From Polynucleobacter sp. (lineage in GTDB: Bacteria; Pseudomonadota; Gammaproteobacteria; Burkholderiales; Burkholderiaceae_D): 64,000 nucleotides of DNA. The notes under the pieces were generated by a model. The model did not search any database and was not told the DNA's origin. It saw only the letters and a list, made by a program, of their open reading frames with translations. Positions 41,122 through 50,447 of this stretch are shown here, piece after piece (positions within the stretch are counted from its first letter, which is position 1; every line of letters starts with the position of its first letter). Position numbers and translations under genes: made by a program. The stretch lies in the NCBI GenBank assembly GCA_021737945.1, contig JAIPCX010000004.1:1-64000 (forward strand), in the 5' to 3' direction.

Positions 41122-42324
41122 TTACGCGGAGCGAAGCCGGTATTTGTCGATTTTTTCAATCAGGGTCGTTCGCTGCAAATTCAGCAGACGCGCTGTTTTA
41201 GATACGTTACCTGCAGATCGATCCAACGCTTGTTCAATAAACGCGCGCTCGATTTGCGCCATTTTTTCTTTCAACGACATGCCTTCGGGTGGCAGCACTG
41301 GTCCACCCTGCGCCAGCATGATGATGTCTTCGACGTGATTAGGCTCGTCTGATTTAGCTATGGAATCAGGTACCGTACCTGGCTCGTCCAGCGCAAACAT
41401 TTGCAATACATCCGCTGACGGTGGAGCAGGCTCTTCACCGGCTCGTTCTAGCTGTAGCTTCTGCAAGCCCTTAGGTAACATCGACACCGGTATGCTAGCC
41501 AGCGTTAAATACTGACCCGCAAACAGTGTAGAGAATCGATGCACCAGATTGGATAATTCGCGCACATTGCCTGGCCACTCGTAGGATTTCAGAGCGCTCA
41601 AAAATTCAGGCGAAAAAGTGATGGGCGTGCCCTTGTGCGCAAATTTTTCTGCGTAGTGCTTCAACAGCAGCGCAATATCATCACCGCGTTCACGCAGTGG
41701 TGGAGTAGTCACCGGAAGCACATTTAAGCGGTAATACAAATCTTCGCGGAAGCGGCCTTCGGAAATTTCTAATTCCAAATCGCGGTGAGTCGCAGCGATC
41801 ACTCGTACATCCACTTCAACCGCGCGTGATGAACCTACCGGATCGACCATGCGCTCTTGCAGTACGCGCAGTAATTTAACCTGCATGTCGAGTGATAAAT
41901 CGCCAATTTCATCCAGGAAGAGTGTTCCACCATGAGCAAGCTCAAAGCGACCTACTCGATCAGCCAAAGCGCCGGTGAATGCCCCTTTGCGATGACCAAA
42001 CAATTCGCTTTCCATTAATTCTTTAGGAATCGCTGCGCAATTGAGGGGAACAAAATTCGCGTCAGAGCGAGAGGATTGATGATGCAATGCTTGTGCAACT
42101 AATTCTTTGCCGGTTCCGGATTCGCCATTGATCATGACAGTCGCTGTCGAGTCCGCGATGGTCTCGATTAACTTGCGTATGTCCCGCATCGGTGGACTGT
42201 TACCAATGATCGGATTCGGCTGTCGCATCAGATTGTGACCCCAAGAGGTATCGTTAAGGGTACGACGGAGAAAATCGAGGCTTGTATAAAACCCGACTTC
42301 CCGAATGTTTCCCAATTGGAACAT
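41122..42324 (-). CDS. Sigma-54 dependent flagellar activator, FleQ/FlrA-like
   Basis: This 400-aa protein is a bacterial enhancer-binding ATPase that opens sigma-54 promoters. The AAA+ domain (about 38-270) has Walker A GESGTGKE at 67-74, GAFTGA (the sigma-54 contact loop) at 114-119 and Walker [12 protein letters not shown] at 132-142. A Fis-type helix-turn-helix is at 368-397 ([20 protein letters not shown]), and its RTTLIEK end resembles FleQ/FlrA. The first 40 residues are too short for a receiver domain, so control by phosphorylation is unlikely. The ATG at 42324 has no clear ribosome site; Met33 is an alternative. It heads the operon with motA and motB and is the likely activator of the sigma-54 promoters before flgB, flhA and fliK. 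Confidence 0.85.
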   Translation of the reverse strand: MFQLGNIREVGFYTSLDFLRRTLNDTSWGHNLMRQPNPIIGNSPPMRDIRKLIETIADSTATVMINGESGTGKELVAQALHHQSSRSDANFVPLNCAAIPKELMESELFGHRKGAFTGALADRVGRFELAHGGTLFLDEIGDLSLDMQVKLLRVLQERMVDPVGSSRAVEVDVRVIAATHRDLELEISEGRFREDLYYRLNVLPVTTPPLRERGDDIALLLKHYAEKFAHKGTPITFSPEFLSALKSYEWPGNVRELSNLVHRFSTLFAGQYLTLASIPVSMLPKGLQKLQLERAGEEPAPPSADVLQMFALDEPGTVPDSIAKSDEPNHVEDIIMLAQGGPVLPPEGMSLKEKMAQIERAFIEQALDRSAGNVSKTARLLNLQRTTLIEKIDKYRLRSA

Positions 42325-42475
42325 ACGGATGCCATACTGTCAACGCTGAAGATCTAGCAAAATCAAGGACTTAGCTTATTAAAAAGATAATTCTGGCATT
42401 TAATCTTACAAATACCTTCCCTCAGGCTCTAGCTACAATGGCAGGGATAGTTTTGAACTCACTAAGTAGACCTTC

Positions 42476-43450
42476 ATGCACCTGCTGCTGCCAACCGTTT
42501 TTACTCTATCGCCTGCGCTAGGCTGGTGGGTAGGCGCGCCCTGGCTCACGCTCGTGCTTGCTGCCATCGCCATTCCCGCAGCGGAGTGGTTTTGGGGTGG
42601 CTATGCATCAACCGCCGCAAATTACCGCTGGGGAGTATGGCTACCACGGGTCATTATGCTGTCGGTACTGATTATGACTGGCAGCCTCGCCATTAACGCT
42701 GCCCACTATGAATGGGATACTCTGGCCTGGCTCGCGCTCTCTTCTGGTTATGTGTGCGGCGGTATTGGTATCGTGCTGGCGCATGAGTTGGGTCATAAAC
42801 GTACTCTGCTCGACCGCTCTCTCGCCCGCGCACTGCTCACTTGGATTGCGTTTGGCCACTACGTACTGGAACACAACCGCGGGCATCATCGGCATGCCGC
42901 CACTCTGCACGACCCAGCTACTGCCCGACAAAACGAAAGCGTGTGGCGCTTTATGCCGCGCTATTTTTTAGGTATCTACCGAGATTCATTAAAACTCTCG
43001 CGCGAACAGCCTGGAAAAATTAACGAAACTCTGATGCTGACGACGCTAACTTTTGCGCTCTACGCACTCGTGCTGTTAGCCGCCGGTTGGAAAGGACTGG
43101 TGTTCTGTGTCATTCAAGCGTGGTTGGCTCAAACATTAGTCGCAACGATTGATTATGTTGAACACTGGGGTCTGCAGCGACGCCTGATCGATGGCAAACC
43201 CGAACGCATGAATGCTAGCCACATCTGGGATTGCGCAAACCGTGTCTCGGATGCACTGTTGTTCAACTTGCCTAGACACGCATCACATCATTTAGAACCA
43301 TCATTGAATTGCGATCAGCTCTACCCTATCCCCGAATCGCCCCAAATGCCGACTGGCTACGCAGGCATGGTGCTGCTGGCATGGATACCATCGCTCTACG
43401 TCAAAATCATGACACCGCATTTACCCGCACCCCATAACAACACTTATTAA
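42476..43450 (+). CDS. AlkB-like membrane non-haem diiron hydroxylase
   Basis: The 324-aa product is an integral membrane fatty-acid-desaturase-type protein with the histidine boxes of alkane 1-monooxygenases: HELGHK near residue 104, EHNRGHHRHAA near 133, EHWGLQR near 222, and LPRHASHHLEP near 266. Several membrane segments surround these boxes. It is shorter than the best-known AlkB (about 400 aa). Members of this family hydroxylate alkanes or alkyl chains, using rubredoxin or similar electron donors; none is encoded here. The substrate cannot be read from the sequence. A methyltransferase gene follows after 19 nt and may be co-transcribed. Confidence 0.85.
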   Translation: MHLLLPTVFTLSPALGWWVGAPWLTLVLAAIAIPAAEWFWGGYASTAANYRWGVWLPRVIMLSVLIMTGSLAINAAHYEWDTLAWLALSSGYVCGGIGIVLAHELGHKRTLLDRSLARALLTWIAFGHYVLEHNRGHHRHAATLHDPATARQNESVWRFMPRYFLGIYRDSLKLSREQPGKINETLMLTTLTFALYALVLLAAGWKGLVFCVIQAWLAQTLVATIDYVEHWGLQRRLIDGKPERMNASHIWDCANRVSDALLFNLPRHASHHLEPSLNCDQLYPIPESPQMPTGYAGMVLLAWIPSLYVKIMTPHLPAPHNNTY

Positions 43451-43469
43451 TAGACAAGGAAAGCGCTTC

Positions 43470-44519
43470 ATGGACTCAAAAAAACTAAAAGAGCTGCAAT
43501 GGAAAGTGTTTCAAAACGTCGCCGCTGCACAGCTCGTACCATTGATGCGTATAGGCGATGAGCTTAAACTTTTCACTACCTTAGCTAATTTGGGTCCATC
43601 TAAAAATAATGATTTTGCTAAAGCTGCTGAGATTGACGCGCGCTACAGCTTAGAGTGGCTATCAGCTATGTGCGCTGCAGGCTATGCAACGTATGACGAA
43701 GTCGAGGGAAGATTTTTTCTTAGTGAAGAACAAGCCGCTGTATTTGCCAATGAAGATAGCACCGCACTGATGATCGGTGCGTATGACAGTTTGGCCGCAA
43801 GCGTAATGGACGAACCAAAAATTCGTGCTGCCTTTAAAACTGGTCAAGGTGTGGGCTGGGGGGACCATCATCAATGCTACTTCCGCGGTACCGCTCGTTT
43901 TTTCAAACCGGTTTATAAATCGAATTTGGTTTCACGCTGGTTACCGAAAATTCCTGCGCTCACTGAAAAACTCAGCGCCGGCGGAAGTTTTGCGGATGTC
44001 GGTTGTGGCCATGGTGTATCGACGATGCTAATTGCACAGCATTTTCCTGAGTCACGCGTGCATGGTTTTGATTTTCATGGCCCGTCAATTGAGGAAGCCA
44101 AGCGATTAGCATCCGATGCCGGCCTCGCATCCAGAATTACTTACGAAACGCGCAGTGCAAAAGACTACGAGGGTAAATTTGATGCGATTGCATTTTTTGA
44201 TTGTCTGCATGACATGGGGGATCCGGTCGGTGCAGCCGAACATGCCTGCAAACAGTTAAATGATGATGGTCTATTAGTGATCATTGAACCGTTTGCAAAT
44301 GATAAGTTAGAAGATAATTTGAATATCGTGGGCCAAATGTTTTACTGCGCCTCAACCATGGGCTGTGTACCGGCTTCACTCGCTCAAGAAGTAGGTTTAG
44401 CCCTAGGCGCACAAGCAGGACCTGCACGATTAACAATGGTGTTACAACAAGCCGGCTTTAAGAAAGTAGAAATCGTTGCCACCACCGCCACCAACATGGT
44501 GCTGTGCGCCACCAAATAA
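43470..44519 (+). CDS. SAM-dependent methyltransferase with winged-helix N-terminal part
   Basis: The 349-aa product has an N-terminal helical/winged-helix part (1-100, RYSLEWLSAMCAAGYATYDE) like that of O-methyltransferases, and a class I SAM-binding fold from about 170, with motif I FADVGCGHGVSTMLIAQHFP and a VHGFDFHGPSIEEAKRLA stretch. IAFFDCLHDMGDP follows near 235. The substrate is unknown. It lies between the AlkB-like gene and the CoA-binding protein gene, so a shared pathway is possible but not shown. Confidence 0.85.
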   Translation: MDSKKLKELQWKVFQNVAAAQLVPLMRIGDELKLFTTLANLGPSKNNDFAKAAEIDARYSLEWLSAMCAAGYATYDEVEGRFFLSEEQAAVFANEDSTALMIGAYDSLAASVMDEPKIRAAFKTGQGVGWGDHHQCYFRGTARFFKPVYKSNLVSRWLPKIPALTEKLSAGGSFADVGCGHGVSTMLIAQHFPESRVHGFDFHGPSIEEAKRLASDAGLASRITYETRSAKDYEGKFDAIAFFDCLHDMGDPVGAAEHACKQLNDDGLLVIIEPFANDKLEDNLNIVGQMFYCASTMGCVPASLAQEVGLALGAQAGPARLTMVLQQAGFKKVEIVATTATNMVLCATK

Positions 44520-44529
44520 TGAGGACCTC

Positions 44530-44988
44530 ATGAGCACGATTGCACAATTGCGCCGGATACTAAAAGAAAACCATACGATTGCTATCGTTGGCTTATCCGC
44601 CGACTGGTTCCGACCTTCGTATTTTGCAGCCAAATACATGCAAGAGCATGGCTTTAAAATTATTCCTGTCAATCCCAAGTACACGGAAATTCTTGGCGAG
44701 AAATGCTATCCCGATTTGAAATCGATTCCTGAAAAAGTTGATATGGTCGATGTGTTTCGCAAAAGTGCTGATTGCCCACCAATAGCAACAGAAGCTGTCG
44801 CCATCGGAGCCAAGGTACTGTGGTTACAACTCGGCGTAGAAAATGATGAAGCAAAAGCTATCGCCGAAACCGGCGGGTTAGAGTTTGTACAAAACCGCTG
44901 CGTAAAAATTGAATATGCGCGCCTGTTTGGTGGCCTATCGTGGTTTGGCGTGAACACCCGCATTATCTCGTCGCGCCGTCCGATGTAA
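44530..44988 (+). CDS. CoA-binding domain protein (YccU-like)
   Basis: The 152-aa product has the Rossmann-like CoA-binding fold: TIAIVGLSADWFRPSYFAAK near residue 16, then GFKIIPVNPKYTEILGEKCY and VDMVDVFRKSADCPPIATEA. The last part (VLWLQLGVENDEAKAIAETG, then VQNRCVKIEYARLFGGL) is also typical. I chose the ATG at 44530 with a GAGG site before it; the longer open frame upstream overlaps the methyltransferase end. Such proteins bind CoA but often have no known reaction. It is 10 nt after the methyltransferase gene. Confidence 0.88.
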   Translation: MSTIAQLRRILKENHTIAIVGLSADWFRPSYFAAKYMQEHGFKIIPVNPKYTEILGEKCYPDLKSIPEKVDMVDVFRKSADCPPIATEAVAIGAKVLWLQLGVENDEAKAIAETGGLEFVQNRCVKIEYARLFGGLSWFGVNTRIISSRRPM

Positions 44989-45075
44989 AACGAACGCATA
45001 TTGATCGCACTACTTACAGACTCAATCGCTGCTTATTCGCCGCTTATTCGCCACTAATTCTCTTCCCATACCGCT

Positions 45076-46359
45076 ATGTCACAAGACCACATCTACGATT
45101 TCGATACCCTCTGCCTTCATGCAGGGCAATTACCCGATGCAGCTACAGGTGCACGCGCCGTGCCTATCTACCAAACCACATCGTATGTGTTTGATAGCGC
45201 TGATCATGCAGCGAGTCTGTTTAACCTACAGACCTTTGGTAATGTGTATTCGCGCTTATCGAATCCCACCGTCGCCGTATTAGAGGAGCGTATCGCCGCG
45301 CTGGAGGATGGACGCGCTGCAGTAGCAACTAGCAGCGGCATGGCCGCGCAGATGATTGCAATTTTAAATATTTGTGAAGCGGGTGATGAAATCGTTGCGG
45401 CGCGCACCTTATACGGTGGCACGCACACGCAACTCGATGTGAATTTTCGCAAGCTGGGTATCAACACGATTTTTGTTGATTCCGATGATCCAGAAAATTT
45501 TGCGAAAGCCATCACACCCAAAACTAAACTGCTCTACGCAGAAACTATCGGTAATCCTTCGATGAATGTATTGGACATCGAAAAAGTCGCCGCCATTGCC
45601 GCGCAAGCTGATTTACCGCTCTTTATCGATAATACCTTTGCCAGCCCGTATTTGTGCCGACCCTTTCAATGGGGCGCAGCGGTTGTTATGCATTCAGTGA
45701 CTAAATTTTTAGGCGGGCATGGTACGAGCATGGGCGGTGCGATTGTTGAATCGGGTAAATTCAATTGGGGTAACGGAAAATTCTCGACCATGACTGACCC
45801 TTCGCAGGGCTATCACGGTGTACGTTTTTACGAAACCTTTGGTGATTTTGGGTTCACTATGAAATGCCGTATGGAAGGCTTACGTACTTTTGGGCCAGCG
45901 CTCTCGCCTATGAATGCTTTCCTGCTACTGCAAGGAGTAGAAACCCTGCACTTGCGTATGGAGCGTCATTGCAGCAACACCATGAAGATTGCCGAGTATC
46001 TTTCATCTCACCCCAAAGTCTCGTGGGTGAATTATCCCGGCTTGAAAAACAATCGCTATCACGCGCTCGCGCAAAAATATCTACCCAAAGGTGCGGGCGC
46101 TGTTTTATCGTTTGGAGTAAAAGGCGGTGCAGCGGCAGGACAAAAGTTTATCGAGAACGTAGAATTTTTATCGCACCTAGCCAACATCGGTGATGCGAAA
46201 ACCTTGGTGATTCATCCTGCCTCCACCACCCATCGCCAACTGAGTGAAGAACAACAAGTGGCCGCTGGTGTGCCACCTGATTTGATTCGTTTAGCCGTTG
46301 GCATTGAATCAGTTGACGATATTCTTTGGGATATTGATCAGGCGCTTTCTAAGACCTAA
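45076..46359 (+). CDS. metY: O-acetylhomoserine sulfhydrylase / aminocarboxypropyltransferase MetY
   Basis: This PLP enzyme makes homocysteine (or methionine) from O-acetylhomoserine and sulfide. The 427-aa product has the Cys/Met metabolism PLP-enzyme pattern: ARAVPIYQTTSYVFDSADHA near the start, VYSRLSNPTVAVLEERIAAL near 57-77, and the PLP-lysine region VVMHSVTKFLGGHGTSMGG near 200. The C-terminal HPASTTHRQLSEEQQ is typical of MetY. Length fits. The 87-nt gap before it contains a short direct repeat (CTTATTCGCC twice) but no clear riboswitch. No strong ribosome site is visible. Confidence 0.93.
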   Translation: MSQDHIYDFDTLCLHAGQLPDAATGARAVPIYQTTSYVFDSADHAASLFNLQTFGNVYSRLSNPTVAVLEERIAALEDGRAAVATSSGMAAQMIAILNICEAGDEIVAARTLYGGTHTQLDVNFRKLGINTIFVDSDDPENFAKAITPKTKLLYAETIGNPSMNVLDIEKVAAIAAQADLPLFIDNTFASPYLCRPFQWGAAVVMHSVTKFLGGHGTSMGGAIVESGKFNWGNGKFSTMTDPSQGYHGVRFYETFGDFGFTMKCRMEGLRTFGPALSPMNAFLLLQGVETLHLRMERHCSNTMKIAEYLSSHPKVSWVNYPGLKNNRYHALAQKYLPKGAGAVLSFGVKGGAAAGQKFIENVEFLSHLANIGDAKTLVIHPASTTHRQLSEEQQVAAGVPPDLIRLAVGIESVDDILWDIDQALSKT

Positions 46360-46391
46360 ATCCACGACCTGATTCAAGCAGACAAGCAGAA

Positions 46392-47582
46392 TTAGGCAAT
46401 CACTCGCTGCACTAGCCACACCGTTGAAATGGCTAGTACAGCGAGCGATCCCCAGATCATGACGCGTTGTTTACCTTCTTCCGAACGAACCAGCATCAAC
46501 ACAGGCAGCGACACCGCGAGCACCGTGGATAGCTGACCCAACTCAACCCCCACATTAAATGCAATCAGCGTTTCTAAAAAGTAGTCTGAAGCTAGGCCTA
46601 GATCTCTTAAGCCGTTTGCAAATCCCAAGCCATGAATCAGTCCAAACACAAAGGCTAGCTGCCAGTGATTGAATTGGTATTTCTTTTGTAGGTTCATCGC
46701 GGCTGACGCCATGATGGAAAAAGCGATCAGCGATTCGATGAGTTTTTCTGGAAACGACACCAAATCAAACGTTGCTAACGCCAAGGTAATGGAATGCGCA
46801 ATCGTAAACGCAGTAATTACCTTTAAAGCAAAAAATTCAGCCTTGCGATTCACTCGTGCTTCGGGCGCTGCCTCATCTGATAAAGCCACGTCCGAGCTTT
46901 TTTTCCACAACATGATTCCAGGCAGCAGTAGCGTCAACAAAAACAATAGATGATCGAAACCTTCCCAAATATGTTTGGCGCCTTCTTTGCCAAACAAATA
47001 AATAGTTGAAATGCGTTTAGTCTCACCCAACGCAAACCGCTGAACCGCATTCGATTGATCGATGACCGATGAGATTTCATCGCCATTCAGCGCCAAGCGA
47101 AGAAAGGCGCGGCCTAAGCGATCGTTCTGCGTAAAAAATTCATAGCGAACAACGACGAAGCGCGCTTTCGGCTCGATAGCGGGCCCAACGAATTGCTGTC
47201 TGACATACAAGCCATCGTTGTGAACTGCAACTGATTGCGCGGTGAATTCCAACGGAATCAGTTGCTCATCGATTTCTAGCTTTAAGGATTTTTGTATGGC
47301 TTCGGTGATCGGCTCTTGCAAAGACTTTAGCTGATCCGCCGTGGGTGGAAGCGCACTTTCTTTGCCGGGCTTTTGCAGTAGGTTGCCCAGATCGCGCACA
47401 TAGAAATCCAAGTCAACTGCCAAGCGACCATCCACTTGACGAATATTCAGATAGCTATTGCCGGTCTGATGCGCATAGCCCGCGCTGAATGCGCCAAAGG
47501 CAAGCCATAAACAACAGCTCATCAAGACTTTGACAAACCATGATGAGACACACTCTGCCTTACCTATCCTTGCCAATGTCAT
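46392..47582 (-). CDS. HupE/UreJ-family membrane protein with large exported N-terminal domain
   Basis: The 396-aa product starts with a signal-like segment and a soluble exported domain of about 190 residues. The C-terminal half is membrane-embedded with HupE/UreJ_2 family motifs: GFDHLLFLLTLLLPG near 220, FTIAHSITLALATFDL near 262, FGLIHGLGFANGL near 313, and FNVGVELGQLSTVLAV near 340. HupE and UreJ relatives are linked to nickel transport in hydrogenase and urease loci, but this longer group has no settled function. The start shares one base with the stop of the upstream gene, so the two are coupled. Confidence 0.82.
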   Translation of the reverse strand: MTLARIGKAECVSSWFVKVLMSCCLWLAFGAFSAGYAHQTGNSYLNIRQVDGRLAVDLDFYVRDLGNLLQKPGKESALPPTADQLKSLQEPITEAIQKSLKLEIDEQLIPLEFTAQSVAVHNDGLYVRQQFVGPAIEPKARFVVVRYEFFTQNDRLGRAFLRLALNGDEISSVIDQSNAVQRFALGETKRISTIYLFGKEGAKHIWEGFDHLLFLLTLLLPGIMLWKKSSDVALSDEAAPEARVNRKAEFFALKVITAFTIAHSITLALATFDLVSFPEKLIESLIAFSIMASAAMNLQKKYQFNHWQLAFVFGLIHGLGFANGLRDLGLASDYFLETLIAFNVGVELGQLSTVLAVSLPVLMLVRSEEGKQRVMIWGSLAVLAISTVWLVQRVIA

Positions 47583-48298
47583 TATTGCGCCAGCGCCTCA
47601 AGCGTTAATAGCTTCAAGCTCTGTGGATAATCCTTTTGCAGCTCTTGAACCATTTTTTTAAATTTTTTCTGTCCGTCGTCTTTAGCCAGCACCTGCTGGT
47701 TAATCGCTTGCAAATAATGAATTCCGAGAATGAATCGAACCTCCTCGGCATTCACCAAGGTATTTTTCGATTTCAGTAAACCTTCAGCGAGACCGATCAT
47801 CTCAATCAATTCTTGTTTGGATTGAGAAAAAGGTACCAAAGGATTGTCAGCGAAGCTGTCATAAAAATGACTCTTGAGTAGCATGAAACGAGCATGGTCT
47901 ACAAAAGTAGCCTTAGGATCGAGCTTTATCGCTTCTCTATAGCTATTTAAATGCGATAGATACAGCCCCGTTTTAGGCGATGCCTCAAGTTTGTCAGGAG
48001 TACGGCTCAGCTCGTTCAACAATAAGGAGGTTTCTAAACCTTTGACTATGCCGTGGCTGATCATGTCTTGATTAAACAAGTCTCTTAGCTCATCGACGGT
48101 GATAGCAATCTGGTACTGAGCCTTGGCGCGAGCGCTCGCTGGTTCTTTAGAATTTAAAACATTGCGCATTTCTTGCAGCTTGGAGATATAGTTTTTTCTA
48201 GCTTCGCTGTTGATGGAATCATGCGCCACCACCGCTTGGGTGGTAAGCGCACTAACGGCCACAACACAGCCAAAGAAAACAGAACGCAGACTGCTCAT
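47582..48298 (-). CDS. Unrecognised exported helical protein
   Basis: I do not recognise this 238-aa protein. It has a Sec signal peptide (SVFFGCVVAVSALTTQAVVA, cleaved near VVA-HD), then an all-helical body with an ARAKAQYQIAITVDELRDLF segment, LSHLNSYREAIKLDPKATF, and a repeat-like end (VQELQKDYPQSLKLLTLEAL) that could be TPR-like. It lies between a HupE/UreJ-family gene and another exported-protein gene, each joined to it by a one-base stop/start overlap. That arrangement suggests the three products act together in the periplasm. Confidence 0.65.
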   Translation of the reverse strand: MSSLRSVFFGCVVAVSALTTQAVVAHDSINSEARKNYISKLQEMRNVLNSKEPASARAKAQYQIAITVDELRDLFNQDMISHGIVKGLETSLLLNELSRTPDKLEASPKTGLYLSHLNSYREAIKLDPKATFVDHARFMLLKSHFYDSFADNPLVPFSQSKQELIEMIGLAEGLLKSKNTLVNAEEVRFILGIHYLQAINQQVLAKDDGQKKFKKMVQELQKDYPQSLKLLTLEALAQ

Positions 48299-48876
48299 TA
48301 TTGCTCAGCCGGTATAGCCGGCATCTCTAATTTTTCGCCATTGAAAAAAGCTTTCGCACCCGGATGAACATTCATACCGAATTTACCTTTACCCGGATTC
48401 ACCAAATATAGTTTGTCGGCATCTTGCATCAATGAAGCCGCAATCAAAAAACCATGATGCAACGGTAGATCGGGACGCGTAACTAACAGGTACTTACCGT
48501 TATCAACCAGTACTTCAAGCGGCAAGGGAGCATAGTCTTCAAACGGAGGCGAACCAGTAAACATCAGGCGTGCGTGCATGTACGATAAAACAGCCAGCTT
48601 GGTCTGATTCGTTTTCAATAACGCAGCAATGCGAGGCATGTCATGCGCGCGACTCACCAAGGCACGACTGAGCGGAAGTTTTTCGCGCAATACCGCAACC
48701 CATTCATCCCCTACTTCGTCGCCTGGCAAATCAGCGTGCGAGGTCATGACTTGAAGATTACGTTTTCGGAAAATATCCCATTGGGCGTAAGGAGTATGGG
48801 CAAAACTAGAAATAGCGGGGAACGTAATGCCAGCCAACAGCGCGGCTGCTCTGGTAATAAATTGTCTTCTGAACAT
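48298..48876 (-). CDS. Unrecognised exported protein, possibly ligand-binding
   Basis: The 192-aa product has an N-terminal export signal with RRQF (MFRRQFITRAAALLAGITFP), which could be a Tat or a Sec signal. The mature part has mixed alpha/beta character, for example MTSHADLPGDEVGDEWVAVL, LVSRAHDMPRIAALLKTNQT, and LPLEVLVDNGKYLLVTRPDL; it faintly recalls solute-binding proteins. I cannot assign a function. It opens the three-gene set with the helical protein and the HupE-like protein. A terminator for the upstream formamidase gene lies just before its ATG, with a GGAAAG ribosome site between. Confidence 0.6.
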   Translation of the reverse strand: MFRRQFITRAAALLAGITFPAISSFAHTPYAQWDIFRKRNLQVMTSHADLPGDEVGDEWVAVLREKLPLSRALVSRAHDMPRIAALLKTNQTKLAVLSYMHARLMFTGSPPFEDYAPLPLEVLVDNGKYLLVTRPDLPLHHGFLIAASLMQDADKLYLVNPGKGKFGMNVHPGAKAFFNGEKLEMPAIPAEQ

Positions 48877-48884
48877 GGTCTTTC

Positions 48885-48915
48885 CAAAAAAAGAGCGAGG
48901 TAAAACCTCGCTCTT
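48885..48915 (-). terminator. Rho-independent terminator after the formamidase-family gene
   Basis: Read on the minus strand, an 11-bp perfect stem (AAGAGCGAGGT and its complement) with a 3-nt loop is followed by a run of seven T. It lies about 25 nt after the stop of the formamidase gene at 48938 and separates it from the three-gene set, unless transcription reads through. Confidence 0.88.
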
Positions 48916-48937
48916 AAGTGTGCTTCATTTCAATGAA

Positions 48938-50188
48938 TTATTTGTCGAAAATATTCATTGGGCAAATCGTAGTCACTGCATAGTTAGGAACGTCAACAAC
49001 GTTACTGATACGCAGATCGCAGGCAACGCTGGTCACAACAAACGCTTGCTCTTTAGTCAGACCTTTGGTGACCTTGAGCCAGTCGATCATGTTGATCAGG
49101 GAGTTACGTGCAGCCAGTGTGACATCGTTTGACAAGTTAGTCAGTGGCTTGATTTTTGCGCTATCCAGATATGTCCACTGTGGTGGTACTTCGCCAGCAG
49201 CTTTCAAAGGATAACCAACAACAGCGTGGAAGGTGTCTGGCTCGAGTTTTTTGATCTGCGAACCGCCTTCAAACATTGGCTGCTTAACTACCGAAGCCAT
49301 ACCTTTACGAATCGATGTTTCAACGGTCACGATAGCGCCCATTTCGATCGCTGTACCAGCCACTTCGCCATCGCCTTGTGCAAAGTGCACGTCACCGATG
49401 AACAGGCCGCAACCATCAATAAAGCATGGCAACAGCAAGGTTGTACCTTCAACCATTTGTTTCACGTCCATGTTACCGCCGTTTTCACGTGGTGGAATGG
49501 TACGCAAGCACTTGTCTTTGTGGCTGCCTTTCGGGCCACAAATTTCAGGTGGACGAGCACTGGTTGGCTCCGGAGGCAAAGCCACACCACCCGCTGCTGC
49601 CAGTTGTGTTTCACGTGCCAACCATTTATCGACTTCTTCTGCGCCTGGCATTACACCAACCGAACCCATGAAACCGTTCATAGGAATACGAACGCCAGGA
49701 ACTTCAGCCGATACCGCTTCAACACGGTTCAGTTTCCAGTTTGCGACGAACGGCTCAGTGTACAGATCAGGCAAGAAACCAAAACCTGGAATGATGGTGG
49801 TGTAACCATATTCATTCGGAGTGACGTTGATCAGTTTGATAGCCAACACGTCGCCGCGCTTTGCACCTTCGATATAGATCGGGCCAGTCATTGGGTGAAT
49901 CAAGTTCACGTCAATTGCTGTCACGTCTTTTGGTTTCGAATTGATGTTTAGGTTCGAATCCAACGCGTCACGTGTATGCACAACGATCTGATCGCCTGGT
50001 TTTGCACGGGCAACAGGTTTAATCGCTGGGTGATAACGGTTAAAGCAATTTGGGTCTTGCTCGCAGTGAGCGCCCTTCTTTTTGATTTCAACGATATTCT
50101 GAGTCTTAACGTCAGCCGTATCTGCAAAAGCAGACTGGCCAATGGCTGATGCCAGCAAGGCAACCAGCACGGCGGGAATTAAACGCAT
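48938..50188 (-). CDS. Exported acetamidase/formamidase family protein
   Basis: Enzymes of this family hydrolyse formamide or acetamide to ammonia and the acid. The 416-aa product has a Sec signal peptide (MRLIPAVLVALLASAIGQSA, cleaved near AFA-DT) and family motifs GPIYIEGAKRGDVLAIKLIN near 105, IPMNGFMGSVGVMP near 165, and GLFIGDVHFAQGDGEVAGTA near 265. Family members usually act in the cytoplasm; an exported copy would act in the periplasm. I chose the ATG at 50188 because CGGAGAT lies nine bases upstream; the longer frame adds 16 codons with no such site. A strong terminator follows it. Confidence 0.87.
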   Translation of the reverse strand: MRLIPAVLVALLASAIGQSAFADTADVKTQNIVEIKKKGAHCEQDPNCFNRYHPAIKPVARAKPGDQIVVHTRDALDSNLNINSKPKDVTAIDVNLIHPMTGPIYIEGAKRGDVLAIKLINVTPNEYGYTTIIPGFGFLPDLYTEPFVANWKLNRVEAVSAEVPGVRIPMNGFMGSVGVMPGAEEVDKWLARETQLAAAGGVALPPEPTSARPPEICGPKGSHKDKCLRTIPPRENGGNMDVKQMVEGTTLLLPCFIDGCGLFIGDVHFAQGDGEVAGTAIEMGAIVTVETSIRKGMASVVKQPMFEGGSQIKKLEPDTFHAVVGYPLKAAGEVPPQWTYLDSAKIKPLTNLSNDVTLAARNSLINMIDWLKVTKGLTKEQAFVVTSVACDLRISNVVDVPNYAVTTICPMNIFDK

Positions 50189-50447
50189 TACAAATCTCCG
50201 GTGGGTGTGTAAAGAGTGGGGTTCTTCTGGTACCACTATGACGCAACTTCAAGTGCACAAATTGAACTTTACAGTCCAACCGCATTGTTGCCAAACAGCA
50301 CTATTTTGTCCAGAAGAACTTCTTATGAATTCAATACCAATTAACGTCAACGGCTGATTTATGCGCCTCGCCTGCGATAGCAGTGCGGCGGCGCACCATA
50401 AAACAGCAAGGCTGCACCGCGGACTTGCTAAAAGTTAATTAGATTTT

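Noticed and set aside
44989-45075. SAM riboswitch before metY
   Set aside because: The 87-nt gap is too short and shows only a small direct repeat. No conserved riboswitch pattern was recognised.
49226-49951. Plus-strand 241-residue open frame opposite the formamidase gene
   Set aside because: It is a shadow of a well-supported gene, with a composition unlike a folded protein and no ribosome site.
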